Origin: Notospermus geniculatus
Lineage: Eukaryota; Nemertea; Pilidiophora; Heteronemertea; Lineidae
Assembly (NCBI GenBank): GCA_002633025.1
Contig: NMRB01000171.1
Span: 127,887-191,886 of the forward strand
DNA: 64,000 nt
Direction of reading: 5' to 3'
Part shown: positions 11,956-24,532 of the stretch, piece after piece
How the letters are laid out: each line of letters begins with the position of its first letter
Position numbering within the stretch: the stretch's first letter is position 1
The notes under the pieces: generated by a model
What the model saw: only the letters and a program-made list of their open reading frames with translations
What the model was told of the DNA's origin: nothing
Database searches by the model: none
Made by a program: the position numbers and the translations under genes

Positions 11956-13640
11956 AATCGAAACAGAGTAGATCTAGGCTTACACGACGGAGCGGCGTCA
12001 ACGCAACAAGATCCTGTTATTATGAAATGAAGCCATCACAGGAACCATTCAGTCAATAACCCAGCGTCAACACCCGTCCAACAACGCTGACCTTTGAGAC
12101 CTGGAAGGAAACATCATTTAAACTAATCAGATGAGAGACTCATCATGACAGATGCCGCGTCCATCCTCTTCATGTCCCATGACAACGTTATAATCTGATC
12201 ATCCCATCATCCACAATACCAATAATTGGTTAATTATTCGTTGGCAGCCACTCTTCAATTTTGTGATAAAAGAATTTGACGTTGGCCTGGAGATCTTGCT
12301 AGATATCTTGGAAGTGGCGCATCATCTCACTTCTACTTCATATTCCGAGATAGGCAAATCAGAATCATTTGCTTTAAGAGGGGTCGCGCCCCTCTGAAGC
12401 CGTTGACCAGCAGAAAGGTCCTTACAGGTAGGTTAGTTCAAACAAGATCCGCTACAGTGGCGGCGCTGCTTCCATTGATATACCAAACCATCAACTTACC
12501 GCGCGCGATTCGGGAGTAGTCTGACAACCGCAACAAGAGTGCAACTCGCGTCACTATGTTCTTTCCTGAGGATTAAGTTTTAGTCACCCGGATTAGTTCG
12601 CTGCAGACTTTGGTAAGTTTGTTTGTTCCATGGGAAGATTTCTATGTGGTCAAGTTGTTTTATATTCAGGTTGAAGTAATTTCTCTTCGCCGACATTTAT
12701 TGATTGGAGAGGCAAATTCTGAGCCTTTTGAAGGAACCACCATGTGCCCGGATCTTTATACTACCAACATCAGTTGTGCAGGAAGCGACTAAAATGTCTT
12801 GAAATACATCTACTGCCGAGCAGGCGTTTTCAAGATGGTCTTTGATGGTATTCTGATGATTCTAAGTATCACACATTGGCGCCCTTTTCACGAATTCACT
12901 GGTGTTGGCTCATTGGTACATGTATTGAATTGCACGGAAGGAAGGAAGGGAACTACCGGTACGTCAGTATTACATGCATTCTGATACTGGATTATTGGTT
13001 GAACAACAACACCCACCATGCATATCCACAGCTAGCCAAGAAGAAAAGTCAGATAAAGTAGTTTTAGTCCATAAGCCTTCCGGTATCTGAATCCCGCTTA
13101 TATCTTTTAACCGACAATCATATAGGCCCTACATGTATGAAAAGCAGGATCGATGAAGCAACGTATCTTTGTAAATGACATGGACGTGATATTCAGATAG
13201 GTTGCATAAGAGATTAGATGGGTTGCATAAGAGATTTGTACAATGTACATGACATGTTTAAACTGTACAGTGTTAAAGGATGTACGGTCTTGCCTTTCCC
13301 TGTGTAGTCACACAGAGATAACTGGGAAGCAGTAAGGTAGATATTGGTATAAGGCCTCGACCATTATGTCCGCACTACTGGCACTATTGACTGGTGGATG
13401 AAAACTCCTTCAGCTGTCCTGGCCTAGTTTTTTTCAATGTATCTGTGATTTTGATTTCATGAAATTATTGCCAATTGAGCCCACATATGAAAAATTGGGT
13501 CTGCTCAATAATGCCCGATTTAAGTCTACATATCGCTGATTGGAATCCTGCAGTATCTACCATTGGGATCGAGTGATCTGATTTTGACGCCATGCACCGT
13601 TCACATTTGAAAATCCTAGCCTACGTTGTGAGTTAATAGG
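11956..13640. other. no supportable gene
   Basis: Only short open frames. A good splice donor (CTTTG followed by GTAAGT) lies near 12610 after a GC-rich, CpG-containing stretch around 12440-12560. It could be the first, non-coding exon of the plus-strand Ly6-like gene, whose first coding exon has an upstream acceptor at 24482, but nothing in the sequence proves this. Confidence 0.3.
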
Positions 13641-13762
13641 GAGTTTAGGAGATCACACGCCAACGATAACATTTACGTCAACAATATTTTTTGCACATGA
13701 AATACTTGCAAGAAATAGCGTTAACGTAAACGTTATCGTTAGCGTGTGATCTCTTAAACTCT
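13641..13762. mobile_element. short palindromic MITE
   Basis: The left arm GAGTTTAGGAGATCACACGC continues into an AACGATAAC block and is matched in inverse by the right arm, ending GCGTGTGATCTCTTAAACTC. Arms of about 50 bp with a few mismatches leave a loop of about 25 bp. The transcript would fold into one long hairpin. Confidence 0.65.
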
Positions 13763-16099
13763 GTATTACCAACTAACGCACGTTTCTATTCCATTTTGTA
13801 CGCTGTGAGACTTGCTCCTAAGTAATACATCAGACCTGTACCATATTTCAATCCACTGGTGGATACCATTTACCAGAAAACAGAAAGAAACATCTTTTCT
13901 AGATTCGTTTAACAAAGAAAATCTTCCTACCCCCGACATCATATCAATTGGATGATGTATCTTTTTCACCATGGGTACAAAAATCTGACCGTGAGGATAA
14001 AAAGTTGTCGAAGCCAGCGACTCCAAAGCAGTATAAGCCGGTATGTCGTGCTTGGAGATTGCATCCAGATTTTAGCACCGTCTCCGCTGATAAAATATGC
14101 TATTGCATTGTTCCATTAAGCCAGGCAATAAATTTGAAATACCCTGCCATCCGGTTCTCATACAGCCGTCATCATGCTACAACCTAAGTGCGAAGACAGA
14201 AACCTGTAATCGACAGGCTGCCCTTTGGCTTCTTAGAAAGCGTTTGAGGCGCTGAACCCATAAATAAAGTTAGTAGCGAACACATCACAAGATCATCAAA
14301 TCCTGTTAAGCACTTTCATGAGGCTGCCACTTTCGGGCGTTGCAGACGCCTTGTAAGAGAAAATGAAAGAGAGGGAACTTGGTATTTTATTGGACAGTCC
14401 ACGATACTGACAATTACAGAAGTTAGAATCCTTTTAAGTTTCCTTTACGTTCCTTTTCAGTCTTGGCAAAAAAATCACAAGCGAACTAACGCTTGCCTTA
14501 CAATTTTTTTGCTGTTGGTCAAGGTTCATTTCATATCTCGCTATGGAAGTGCAGAACGCTACCTTCACACAGGCTAAAGCTTAATCCTTACTCCCATTGG
14601 CTGATCTGGTTTGATTTGCATAAAGTATGACCGCCTATAGGTAACAGGTTACTGTGAGTTGACTTCAGACATTTCTTTTTTGCCATTTGGCGAACAGATG
14701 AGTCGGGAACAACGGTATATATCGGATTAGTGGGTATGGACATGATTTCGGTTTCTTCTGTCCATGTCGTTACAAAATTCACGGAGAGCATTACGTAGAT
14801 AAAATGTACATGTACATGTATATGTAAGCCATCTTTTAATGATTTACTACTGAGCACTCGAATCTTTTTCAATAAATCAAGGAGAACTCTGATGTGCACG
14901 TTGGCGTGCACAGTCGACTGTTAATTAGTGAGGCTACTTTTTTGTAAATGCCACAATCAGTTGCATTAAATTATCCGTGTAATATTTTCTGCAACTTTGT
15001 GGTCTTTTCGGCATAGAATCCTTTGACATTGGTAACTGGGATAAGAATGGGATCTAACACTGGAAAGGCTTCTGGCTTTTCGCTTCCTCATTAAATGAAT
15101 CAAGTCAAGTGTATCAATCGGCAACAAACCATGATTCTTTATGAGAAATGTGTTCCATTAAGGTGTCCATAAATTCTCCGTTATGGTCAAGGAACGCTCC
15201 CATGTGAAGGAAATGGCCAGAAATATCTAGCGGGAAATCTTAATATAGACTATATTATGCATTATATATCTTATATACTAGTATGAGATACCAAAGGTTC
15301 ATATAAGAGGTCACTCACTAATATTCAAGCTAATTCCAAGCTCAGCCCACTTGCGATTGGTTTGGGTCATGCCTGTTGATCACCAGGGCCCATATTCATA
15401 AAACTACTTAAGTCTAAGTGTGACACTTATCCTTTGTTCAATACAAAAGATAAGTATCACATGGACCCAGGCCGCATGGCCACATGATATTCCCTACACT
15501 GTGGTTGATTTCAAACCTATTCCCCGTTTCAATAGAATAGCCCATGCCCAACTTGGACACTGAAGTCATTCTTCGAAAGACAACATTTTGAAGTAATTTT
15601 TGACGTAACTATATACTGCAATGGGTGGTCATGCTTCATTTTCAATGAACTGACCTCTCAGGTGTATGATACTACGGTATACGCGCTCCTGACTGATGAC
15701 TGAGTATTCCGAAAATTCCCCCGATCTTGCTATAATATTTCAATTACATGTAGGGTTAATTCTTCACCTGAGCGAAATAAGTTAAAATTCCTTGAAGGCA
15801 ATCACCAAGAACACGATACCGTATCAACACAATTAAGCCTACAGCCGGTGGTAATACGCGGCGATATAAAGAATGCGTAGGCACGGAGAGAAATTTTCAG
15901 TCAACACATTTGTCATTATCACTTCCTCATTTGCAAAAATTATTTCGACAGGGTGAAAAATAGTTTTCACTCGCAGGGGATATAATCTTGATTAGATGGA
16001 CGAACTCTGAATAAAATCAAATAATACCCGTTAGGGCAATGAGATTGCTACATGTATATATGACAATAGCCAACCAGTGATTCGTGTTCATGTTCTGAG
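13763..16099. other. no supportable gene
   Basis: AT-rich DNA with short open frames only. Around 15390-15470 a short inverted repeat flanks AAACTACTTAAG-like and AAGATAAGTATCAC-like sequences, resembling the many small palindromic elements elsewhere in the window. Confidence 0.35.
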
Positions 16100-16315
16100 G
16101 GCCCATTTTTTAAACGATGGCTAAGATAACCACCGGCTTTTATTAACCCTCAGTTGACAAACTGTTTGTTAATCGAAGTGAATGTTTCGATTTTATGAAT
16201 CGTTGATAGCCAAACATTCTAAAAGTCAAAAGGTTTACTTTGGTTAATTCACGGTTTGTCAGAAAAGCCGATGGTTAAACCGAGGTTTACCTTAACTATC
16301 GTTTAAAAATCGGCC
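16100..16315. mobile_element. MITE with CTGAG target duplication
   Basis: Inverted ends GGCCCATTTTTTAAACGAT and ATCGTTTAAAAATCGGCC, with a second matching block (AAAAGCCGATGGTTAA region versus its inverse), are bordered by direct CTGAG copies at 16095-16099 and 16316-16320. Non-coding. Confidence 0.65.
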
Positions 16316-16459
16316 CTGAGTGTACTTTCAAAACATTAATACAGACAGTACATGTTGAGACTTGGAGCCATGCACTTCAGGCTCCGACAGTATTCAATTT
16401 CCTCAGCACGGCGTCAAATGTAATGAGTTGTCGGAGAAAACGTATTTCCTCCCGACGAA

Positions 16460-16619
16460 NNNNNNNNNNNNNNNNNNNNNNNNNNNNNNNNNNNNNNNNN
16501 NNNNNNNNNNNNNNNNNNNNNNNNNNNNNNNNNNNNNNNNNNNNNNNNNNNNNNNNNNNNNNNNNNNNNNNNNNNNNNNNNNNNNNNNNNNNNNNNNNNN
16601 NNNNNNNNNNNNNNNNNNN
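16460..16619. other. assembly gap, 160 Ns
   Basis: A run of unknown bases. The flanking GGTGTTAACACC-rich DNA on the right suggests that the assembler failed inside a palindromic repeat. Confidence 0.99.
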
Positions 16620-17020
16620 ACACCAACTTTGAAATCAAGCTGGTGTTAACCCCTAGGGGTTGGGTGTTAACACAACAAGAAACTCCTTTATATTTTATTG
16701 GAGTAAACACCAGCTGCGGTTTAGCTCAACAACCGGTGTTGAGGTTAACACCCAACACCAACATTGAAATGAGATTACACCAACACCAGGTGTTAACACC
16801 AACACCACTGCTTGATTACAAAGTTGGTGTTGAAATGGGTGTTAGTGTTGGTGTTGGTGTTGATGTTAACACTCAACACCAACTTTGAAATTGGGTAACA
16901 CCAACACTAAGCGTTAACACCAACACCACTGCTTGACTTCAAAGTTGGTGTTGAGATGGGGGTTAGTGTTGGTGTCAGTGTTAACACCTGGTGTTAACAC
17001 CAACTTTGAAATCACCCATT
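16620..17020. repeat. interleaved direct and inverted repeats of GGTGTTAACACC
   Basis: The palindromic word GGTGTTAACACC and its halves, joined to CCAACTTTGAAAT or its complement, recur many times in both orientations, so single strands can fold into nested hairpins. Larger blocks such as CACCACTGCTTGA-to-AAAGTTGGTGTTGA occur twice. It begins at the assembly gap, so its full length is unknown. Confidence 0.8.
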
Positions 17021-17079
17021 GTTAACCGGCGTTTTCGTATACCGTATACTTCTATGTAACGGAAGCGCGGCTTCACTAA

Positions 17080-17486
17080 GGGCCGTATTTACCAAGCGCG
17101 ATTAGGTCAACACGCGTGTAAATTCGTAGATATTCAGGTTAAGGGCCTAGAAAACCATTGTTTTGCTACCTTGTACGCTGCTTCATCGGCAGCGTTTACC
17201 CGCAGGATAATCACCCGTGGTTAACTTTCCTTTGTCTAGCTGCAGGAGGACAAAAGAAAAATTTGAACAACCTACAGGCCTTGTTTAGAGTCATTCAGCT
17301 CTTTTCTTCGATCCTCCTGCACGTAAACGCAGGAATGTTAACCGCGTGTGGTTCCTGTGGGTAAACGCTGCCGATCAAGCAGCGTGCAAGGTAGCAACAC
17401 AATGGTTTTCTAGGCCCTTAACCTGAATAAGTACTAACTATGAATTTACACGCGTGTTGACCTATCGCGCTTCGTAAATACGGCCC
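17080..17486. mobile_element. 407-bp near-palindromic element with TAA target duplication
   Basis: GGGCCGTATTTAC at the left and GTAAATACGGCCC at the right are bordered by TAA on both sides. The inverted arms extend about 170 bp with modest mismatches and contain matching AACACGCGTGTAAATTC, CTAGAAAACCATTG and GCAGCGTTTACCC blocks. Target and ends fit a PIF/Harbinger-type MITE. Just outside, GCGCGGCTT and its inverse also face each other, which hints at insertion into an older palindrome. Confidence 0.75.
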
Positions 17487-18600
17487 TAAGCCGCGCCTCA
17501 TCTCGAGCCCTACTCGCTGGGTTTTGTGAAACCGCAAACCTCAGCCGCTAATGTCGATGACCGGCTTCAGCCAAATGTGATAAATATCTCGATTCCGCCT
17601 GATTCATTAGCGTCTAGGTCAGGTCTGGCCAATCAGCTACTGTAAATGTCGAGCTTGTCCCTCGACACCAGTTGTTAAAATCGAGACCATCGTTATGTGG
17701 CTGTCGTAGAGCCGACCCAGCTTTGGGTAAACATGATTTGCCGACCAGACACACTAGGGAGAAACGTTCCAGGGAAACCTTGGAGCGAAGCAACCAGTTT
17801 GCACTAATGAACTCAAGATAAGACGTGACTCTAAAGTAGAGTTCCTTGTCTGAGATATTCTGAACTCGCTCAACGCAATCTGAGCGAGTCGTCCTCTTTT
17901 CAACAACATCGATCCCGCTGGGGTTGGCGCACTCTTCGCCAGAATATTCTATCTCGCAATTCCTTTTATACAAAGAGACAAATACTTGTAGCCACTTGTA
18001 AAAGAACCTCACAAAAAGAGCTGTGTAATCTGTCGTCGCTTTCTTTTTCGATGAAAGCAGTGATTTCCTCAGCCATCTGCTCTTATTCTCGTTATGCCTG
18101 CCTCGGGAGTCATTAGAGAATCTCCTTATCGCTCACGGTCCCGTCGGATGACAAATGTACAGACCAAAGCTTCGTCTCCCAATGGTCTACCCAAGGTGCT
18201 GAATGCATCTTATCATGGCATATTGGCAAAGGGGTGACCGATAGTGTCATTTTTCATCAGTCAATACAACCCCAACGATGTGAAGTTTGTTCTACATGTA
18301 GGTTAAAGCGGACTATTCGCGCCGAGTCAAAGATTCCACGGAACAGTTTCCGGAGCGGCCGCCAAAATGCATTTACCAGTTGTTGTTACGAATAGAATGG
18401 GTTGTGTTATTATTTTTGGTTCACTTTTGACAGACGCGAACAATCCGCTGTAACGGACAAACGACGTGTCAAAATATTTTTATAAGAATTCAAAAAAAGA
18501 CAATCGACAGTGATGCCCAGCAAGTAAAAAATGGCATCGTCACTGGAATCGGAGGGAGAGGCATAAATCGACTGGAGTATTCGCCTTACTCTACACTATT
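17487..18600. other. no supportable gene
   Basis: A minus-strand open frame of 132 codons (17614-18012) is present, but I see no family signature, start context or splice partner that supports it. Otherwise ordinary non-coding sequence. Confidence 0.35.
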
Positions 18601-18624
18601 CTGTACTTGAGTACGATAATTAGC

Positions 18625-18915
18625 TCTTACATAAAAAATACAGTAGATGTTACAGAAAAGTTAATGCAGCAGAGTCCCCCAGAACTATTCTGTAGATTTA
18701 TTAATTAGGTGATACATGTATTACTCACAGTGATTGGCAGAAGTTACTTTGGAATTTTTCTCCAACAGAGATCGACTAAAATGAATGCACAAGCATTTGG
18801 TATCCACTCAACATAATCTATTAAAATATTGCCAGTAAATTTTACAGAATAGTTCGGGGGATCTACTTCAGGCACATTTCTGCAAAATCTGCTGTATTTT
18901 TAACGCTACTGTACT
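18625..18915. repeat. diverged inverted repeat, probable old MITE
   Basis: Left (about 18635-18705) and right (about 18835-18910) arms are inverse copies. They share AAAAATACAG, CAGAAA, GATCCCCC-like and GAACTATTCTGTA blocks with mismatches. The middle of about 130 bp is unrelated. Confidence 0.55.
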
Positions 18916-19399
18916 TCTATCGACCACGGTCCCCGTTCATCAGTAGAGGGCTGCTGTTACCACGGAGGACAGAATTGACGCAGGAAGAATCTCACTGTGC
19001 TAACAGGAAGTTTCTACTGCTTACCTATTTCAGCCACAACATGGTATGATCGTTGAGCGAAGAAGGCAAATGGCAATTTCCTGGCATCGGAATCTCATAA
19101 TATTGCCGTGAACGTTCTGATTATGCCAGCCTTTGTCCATCAGCACAGATCTGAATGGGATGACCATTTGTATTAATGCTGGGCTCTCTTATTTGTTTTG
19201 TGATATCGTTGATTGTACTGTCTGCTGTCAAGGACGAACTGGTAAATACGAATCGTGACGACGAGGTTATCGTTTGTGCATGGTTCTCGGCTTTGGGTAC
19301 AATTTGATATCAATTAAGGAGGGAACAAGAGAAGTACTTTAGGACCGTCGACGTTTATAACCGACTTCTATACTTATATCCGAAAAAGAGCACAGAAAC

Positions 19400-20110
19400 T
19401 ACATGTACACACAGTATAGGCCTACAATAAATCGGAAAGTCGTCTCCGAATATTTCGCAAATTTTCGACCCCAATCGGGGTCTTCCTCAGGCGCTATTTT
19501 GAAGAGATCCCAAGGTGACTTCTAAACTTGTTTCGAAAGGCTTTCGATTCTATCTACTTCATTAATTTAAACGTCTCACTGGGAAAGGCGTTCCCTTCAG
19601 CTTCTTGCATGTCACGTCAGCAGTGTGGTACAACATCATGGGTTTGTATCTCCAGTTATCGGCTGCAAAATCTACGCCAGCGTTTGTATGTCGATGATGA
19701 CTGCCGAGTGATCTGCCAACCGAAAGCAAAGATATATCCAAATAGCTTTTGTCTGTTCATTTGCAGCACGTTTCGTGGTATTGACTACCTTTCAAACGCA
19801 GTGGGACGAATGTCAGTTCTGTCTCTTAAAGCTGCTCCAATTCCGGACTCCTTTGCTTCTATATTGGTGTGTGAGGTATCTCTCCTTTGTGCGATTATTT
19901 GCGTCTGCCTGGAGTATGGATTATCCTTTCCTCTGATTGTTATTAAGGAAGACTCTTCTCCGAATTTGCACCTGTACGAAAGTGGACGGCTTATTGATCG
20001 TTTTCAGACAAACACTTTGCGATGTACGTGATGTTCTAAGAGGCGATCGGAAGAAGTCGTGATGATTTGAAAACTTCCATAAAAGCGATGAGAGTAGATT
20101 GGGCTGAATG
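19400..20110 (-). mobile_element. possible retroelement remnant with a stem-loop tail motif
   Basis: On the minus strand, 19495-19461 reads CTGAGGAAGACCCC, then a GATT loop, then GGGGTCGAAAA: a 6-bp stem closed by CTGAGGA and GAAA. Motifs of this shape are frequent at Penelope-like retroelement ends and resemble a hammerhead-ribozyme core. Open frames exist on both strands (plus-strand 19528-20031, 167 codons), but I cannot recognise reverse transcriptase or GIY-YIG motifs in them. The assignment is tentative. Confidence 0.3.
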
Positions 20111-23100
20111 GCGAATGGCCTGCCCTTTATAGGGAAAATGCGGCGATCTCGATAAAGCACTTTGATTTGTCCATGTAAAGGGCGCAATGCTTTTCATGGC
20201 AACGTCTTAATCTATAGACCTTAGGGTGCTGTATGGCGTGCTGTTCCGGTCTTCATTCGACATTAACGTATCAAACACGGTAGGAAACACGTGTAATGGT
20301 ACAGCAAGTGACTGTTGCTTTTATTCCGTCGACTTTCTTCTTGTAGGAGGCCAACCTTGCGACAGAAAATCGTCCGATTGATACCGCCCGGTTTCTATTT
20401 TACCATCAAAGGTCGGACAAACATTAGACACCATCTAGGCTTTACTGAGCGACCACATTGTCGAAGATGAGACGGAACAAAAGCAGGGTCGGACAAACAC
20501 AACAATGAAATTGACAAGTCCAGCGTCATTCGGGCGGTTCGCTATTGTCCTTTTGTCAGGTTTACGTTAATGCTGCCCCAGAGTGAATGAAAACTTTGTG
20601 AAAGGTCAGGGTTTGAGGCTATTGTTGACAGTATGATTTTATGTAAGGCATGTTGGCTGTGTGGTTTGTTCAGATACACTCGATGATCAGACCTGTGTAG
20701 ACAGGGTAAAACACCCGGGGTAGAACAGAAGCATTTGGGCTGTGCTGTGTGTTGAACAGCCACTGCTGAGTGGTGGCTGGTTGGGATGATATCCTTGGCC
20801 AGCCTGCTACAACTTACTGTAGGTGTTGTCTAGAGGCATACATTTTTTCACCGATTTTTCGCCCGTTTCCTCTCACGTAATCATTATGCTTCAGTAAAAA
20901 ATGGCCGCCATCCTTTTCATCACTTGAGAAGTTCGACGCGCTGTGATACCATTACTAACCCTTCATCAGGTAAGGTACAGTGTACCATACTTCAACTCAT
21001 TCATTTATGTAGCAACAGTCTCCATGCCTCGTTGATAACGACGATCATTCAAATAAAGTAGATTCGGAGTCACTCTTGTTCGGTGTTTGCAACAGTAAGC
21101 ACGGCTTTTTTGTTACAATCCTCATTCAGTTGAGGACTCTGGCCTTGGTCGGTGCCAAAAACGTGGGCATGCTGGTGCCCTACTCCCTAAGCTGCACAGT
21201 AGAGGTTGGATACGTGGCACTGGCAACTGAGTAGGCTAATAGTGTACCGCATCTTAGACGAAAAAGAGATAATCTGGTTAAACCTAATCAATATTTATGG
21301 ACGTCTCATGAGAGAAAGAGAGAGAGTCTGGTAATCTGATATTTTTTTTGCGGACCGCACTCTGGTGATTGTGGGTTTTTAGCAGTTGTTGAAAGGCAAG
21401 GGATCTGGGCACAAAACATAAACTAAAGCCAATTGTACCCAATGGTATTTTACGATGAAGTTACATCCCCTCAGAAGCCTTTCTTTATTGCCGCAAGAAA
21501 TCCTGATATGGCTTCCGATTTGGTCAGTAGAGCTTCTGGAATTTCTAAGGCTTCCCTTGACCGGACGGCTAGAGTTCCCACTACTATCGTGAAGAAGGAA
21601 TGCATTGCCCGAGGGGCATTGCTGGAAGTTGTTGTCGACTTGCTGAGGAATTGATCGTTGAGCTTCTTAAGCAACCGGTAAGCGTTCCTCAGGTTAAACC
21701 ACCTTAAGTTGGGATTTTCCGCATCCCGACATCGTAGACCTAGCGAAACAGGAAGAAGGGTGGCAAAATATTGTTCGCCGCTGTAGCGCTCATTGCGTCA
21801 AGAACGATTTCAACCGCCTCATGTTTAAACACACGATACATTCCTTCTCCGAGCAATGAACGGTGGAAGAAATGCTTTCTCCATTAATCGTAGCATTAGC
21901 TCCATTTTGGAGGTTCAATTAGCAGCCAGCTATGGTTAATTGCAACCAGACAATTTGCTGCGGGCTGTTTTTAGGAAGCCATTTCCTTCATTTACCATCT
22001 CCTACCTTCGAGAAACGACAACAATGTCATGAATCTTCCTCGGCTCTGCGTTGCGGTCTCCGGGATGTTTTATGAATCAACCTACATTAGGTGATGATAA
22101 CAGTCGATCGTTCCCCTCGCTCTCTGAGCTGAAGGAACCATTCCGTACTTGTGTACGGAATTCTCAAAGTCATCAAAGCCATAAAGATGAAATGCTACTG
22201 GACATGCTTGCCTGTTCGAACACGACTTCAGCCCGGAGTGCTAGTTCCGCCTGCCTGATGTCTGATCTTCATGTTTAATACATAATGTACATAATCCGTG
22301 CATCAATCGTTCTTCGCATGACAAAAAAACAGCCACGGGGTAAAAATATGGTTGATGCCGGCCAAATATGCCGGCTTTTGAAGAACCAAATCAGTCGGAA
22401 GACGTTTGATGTTCTCGTAGGACTTTGTTTTTCCAAAGGAATCATGTGTGTGTTTGTGGGTCACCCTCTGCTATCTATCAAGTCGTGTTGACCAACCTCA
22501 TACTTCACCGATTGCTTTCAGCAATTATTACTTGTAGCTATCGGACCGCGAAGACTTCGGTCTGACCAACGATCTTGTGATAAGAAAAGCTCCTCGGTCT
22601 GCCTGTGGTCATCTATCTTTAATGATCTGTCTCATCGTATCCTCGTCGGGCTGTCGGAGGAACGCTGTGAATGATTGCTTCCTGCATGACATCAACCATT
22701 GACTGTTATAAGGGTTCCTGTTCTTTGAAGGACTGGATCCGACTGATTCCAGGCCGGAAACCTTACGCTTGGACCAGCGGCCTCAACCTAACGGTTTTCA
22801 AACTTGGCTTGCCGATACCGCTGAAGAATTGAGTTGTACTGAAGCCTTAAATGCAATGGAGTCTGGAATTTGAGATGGGAAATTTTCTCCCAGCTGCGGA
22901 TGGAACAGCATTGGCCATCTTTTGCAATAGGAAGCCCCACACGCACCCCTAATCATACAGCTCAAAACCTCCAGACTAAACTAAACGTGTACCTTGTATT
23001 GAGGTCGAGTTCGATAAAAGCGTCATAGAAATCGGTTGTTGATTGCCACAAGAGCCGAACAAATTGCTCAACTGGATGAATGGTAATCTCTCTTTGTCCT

Positions 23101-24480
23101 CTTTTGTCCTTCGGATAACGTGACAGATTACTTCGGAGCTTAGAGCTCACGCAAAAATGGAATCCATCGATAAGCATTCAGGGCGTAGATCGATCGAATT
23201 TGCTGAGGGCGGTAATGGTTTCTGAGGTGAATCAGAAGGCTCGCACGTTCCTGCGGAGACGCCCTGACCACACGGGTACAGTTCTCGATACGTCTCCGTA
23301 AACTTCAGAGGGGCGATTTCCAATGACCGCAGGTGATTTTGTCAGCCGGAAGCACCGGCCATGAAGTTGTAATGGTTATTTATCGTGGTGTTGGTATCAT
23401 GGGTCGGTTGAGAATGATCCAATGCTGCTCTACAACCGGGATTGTTCAGGTGATTGTCGAGGAAGTCAAATTTGGCCGGAGTGGAGCCCGGCGATTCCTT
23501 GAATGGAAGCCGTCGTGGCCTTTTCGTGCCGAGACGCACTCATGCCCAGCTTCTGCAACTCCACAACAAGACGGTAATGACAAAGAAGAAAATAGGATCA
23601 ATTTCAACCAATCAGTCCGGAATAGCCCCCGAGGTCCAACGTCACAGGATCAGGAGACGAGAAAGCAATTACTGGTCGGTGTGATTCTGATCATTGCTAC
23701 AATCACCGGACACAACGACATCACGCCGGTATGTGACACCATGAGTGGTCGAACAGCGCCATGACAGATGATGATCACGGACTCTCGTCTGTGACCAACG
23801 GATTATCGTCTGCCCTTCGAAGGTCAGCTTGCCAACAGTGAGGAAATGGCCAACGACTGTACGAGTCTTTCTGACGAGGGAAGCAACTCTATTCGCCAAA
23901 AATACGCGCCATCATCATCATAATACGCTTTCCGTCATTGGTTGAAATTGCGCGAGCCACAATGCATCTCCAAGTAGCCATATCATTTGCCAGTTTGGTC
24001 ACATGACTCAGGTCAATTGATGTTGTTGATGTCGGGTTTTACTCAACTCAACCCGTGGTTTTGGGTTTTCCTCTTGGTCTTGTCGTTGGTTGTTGACTTC
24101 TTTTGCGGGGATTTCATCTTTTTGCAATCTTAGGAGAAGTCCTGCCTGTTAAGTGTCTATTTTAGTCTCAGGAAAAAACCTGATTGCTGACGATGTTACT
24201 GAAGTCAATGTCTTCCTGATCAACCTGCTGGGCGTTCATCCTGCTCGTAACACGTCTGAGGATAAGTTGCTGATTTAATAATAGGACAATTAATTAGGTT
24301 TACTGTCAATTGCATGCTCCAACTGATTGTCAATTGCCCTGTTATCTGTGGGTGAGGATGCAGTTGTGACGGGATTGAGGCAGCGGAGAGGGAATTTACT
24401 GAGTAGTTTATGGGAATAATGAAACTTTGGCGATGAATTTACAGCGCATCTAATCCTGACAGTTGTTTTTCTTTTCTTTC
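20111..24480. other. no supportable gene
   Basis: Several short open frames (for example 21433-21654 and 23333-23764), none with a recognisable domain or splice signals that combine. No inverted repeat is as obvious as in neighbouring regions. If the plus-strand Ly6-like gene has a distant non-coding first exon, this stretch would be part of its first intron. Confidence 0.35.
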
Positions 24481-24532
24481 AGACTTGATCATGTCGTCAG
24501 TTTAGCCTCCTGGACGGTGTCCCGCCTCACCA

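Noticed and set aside
19528-20031. Plus-strand open frame of 167 codons as a reverse-transcriptase fragment
   Set aside because: No catalytic or GIY-YIG motif can be recognised; only the nearby stem-loop suggests a retroelement.
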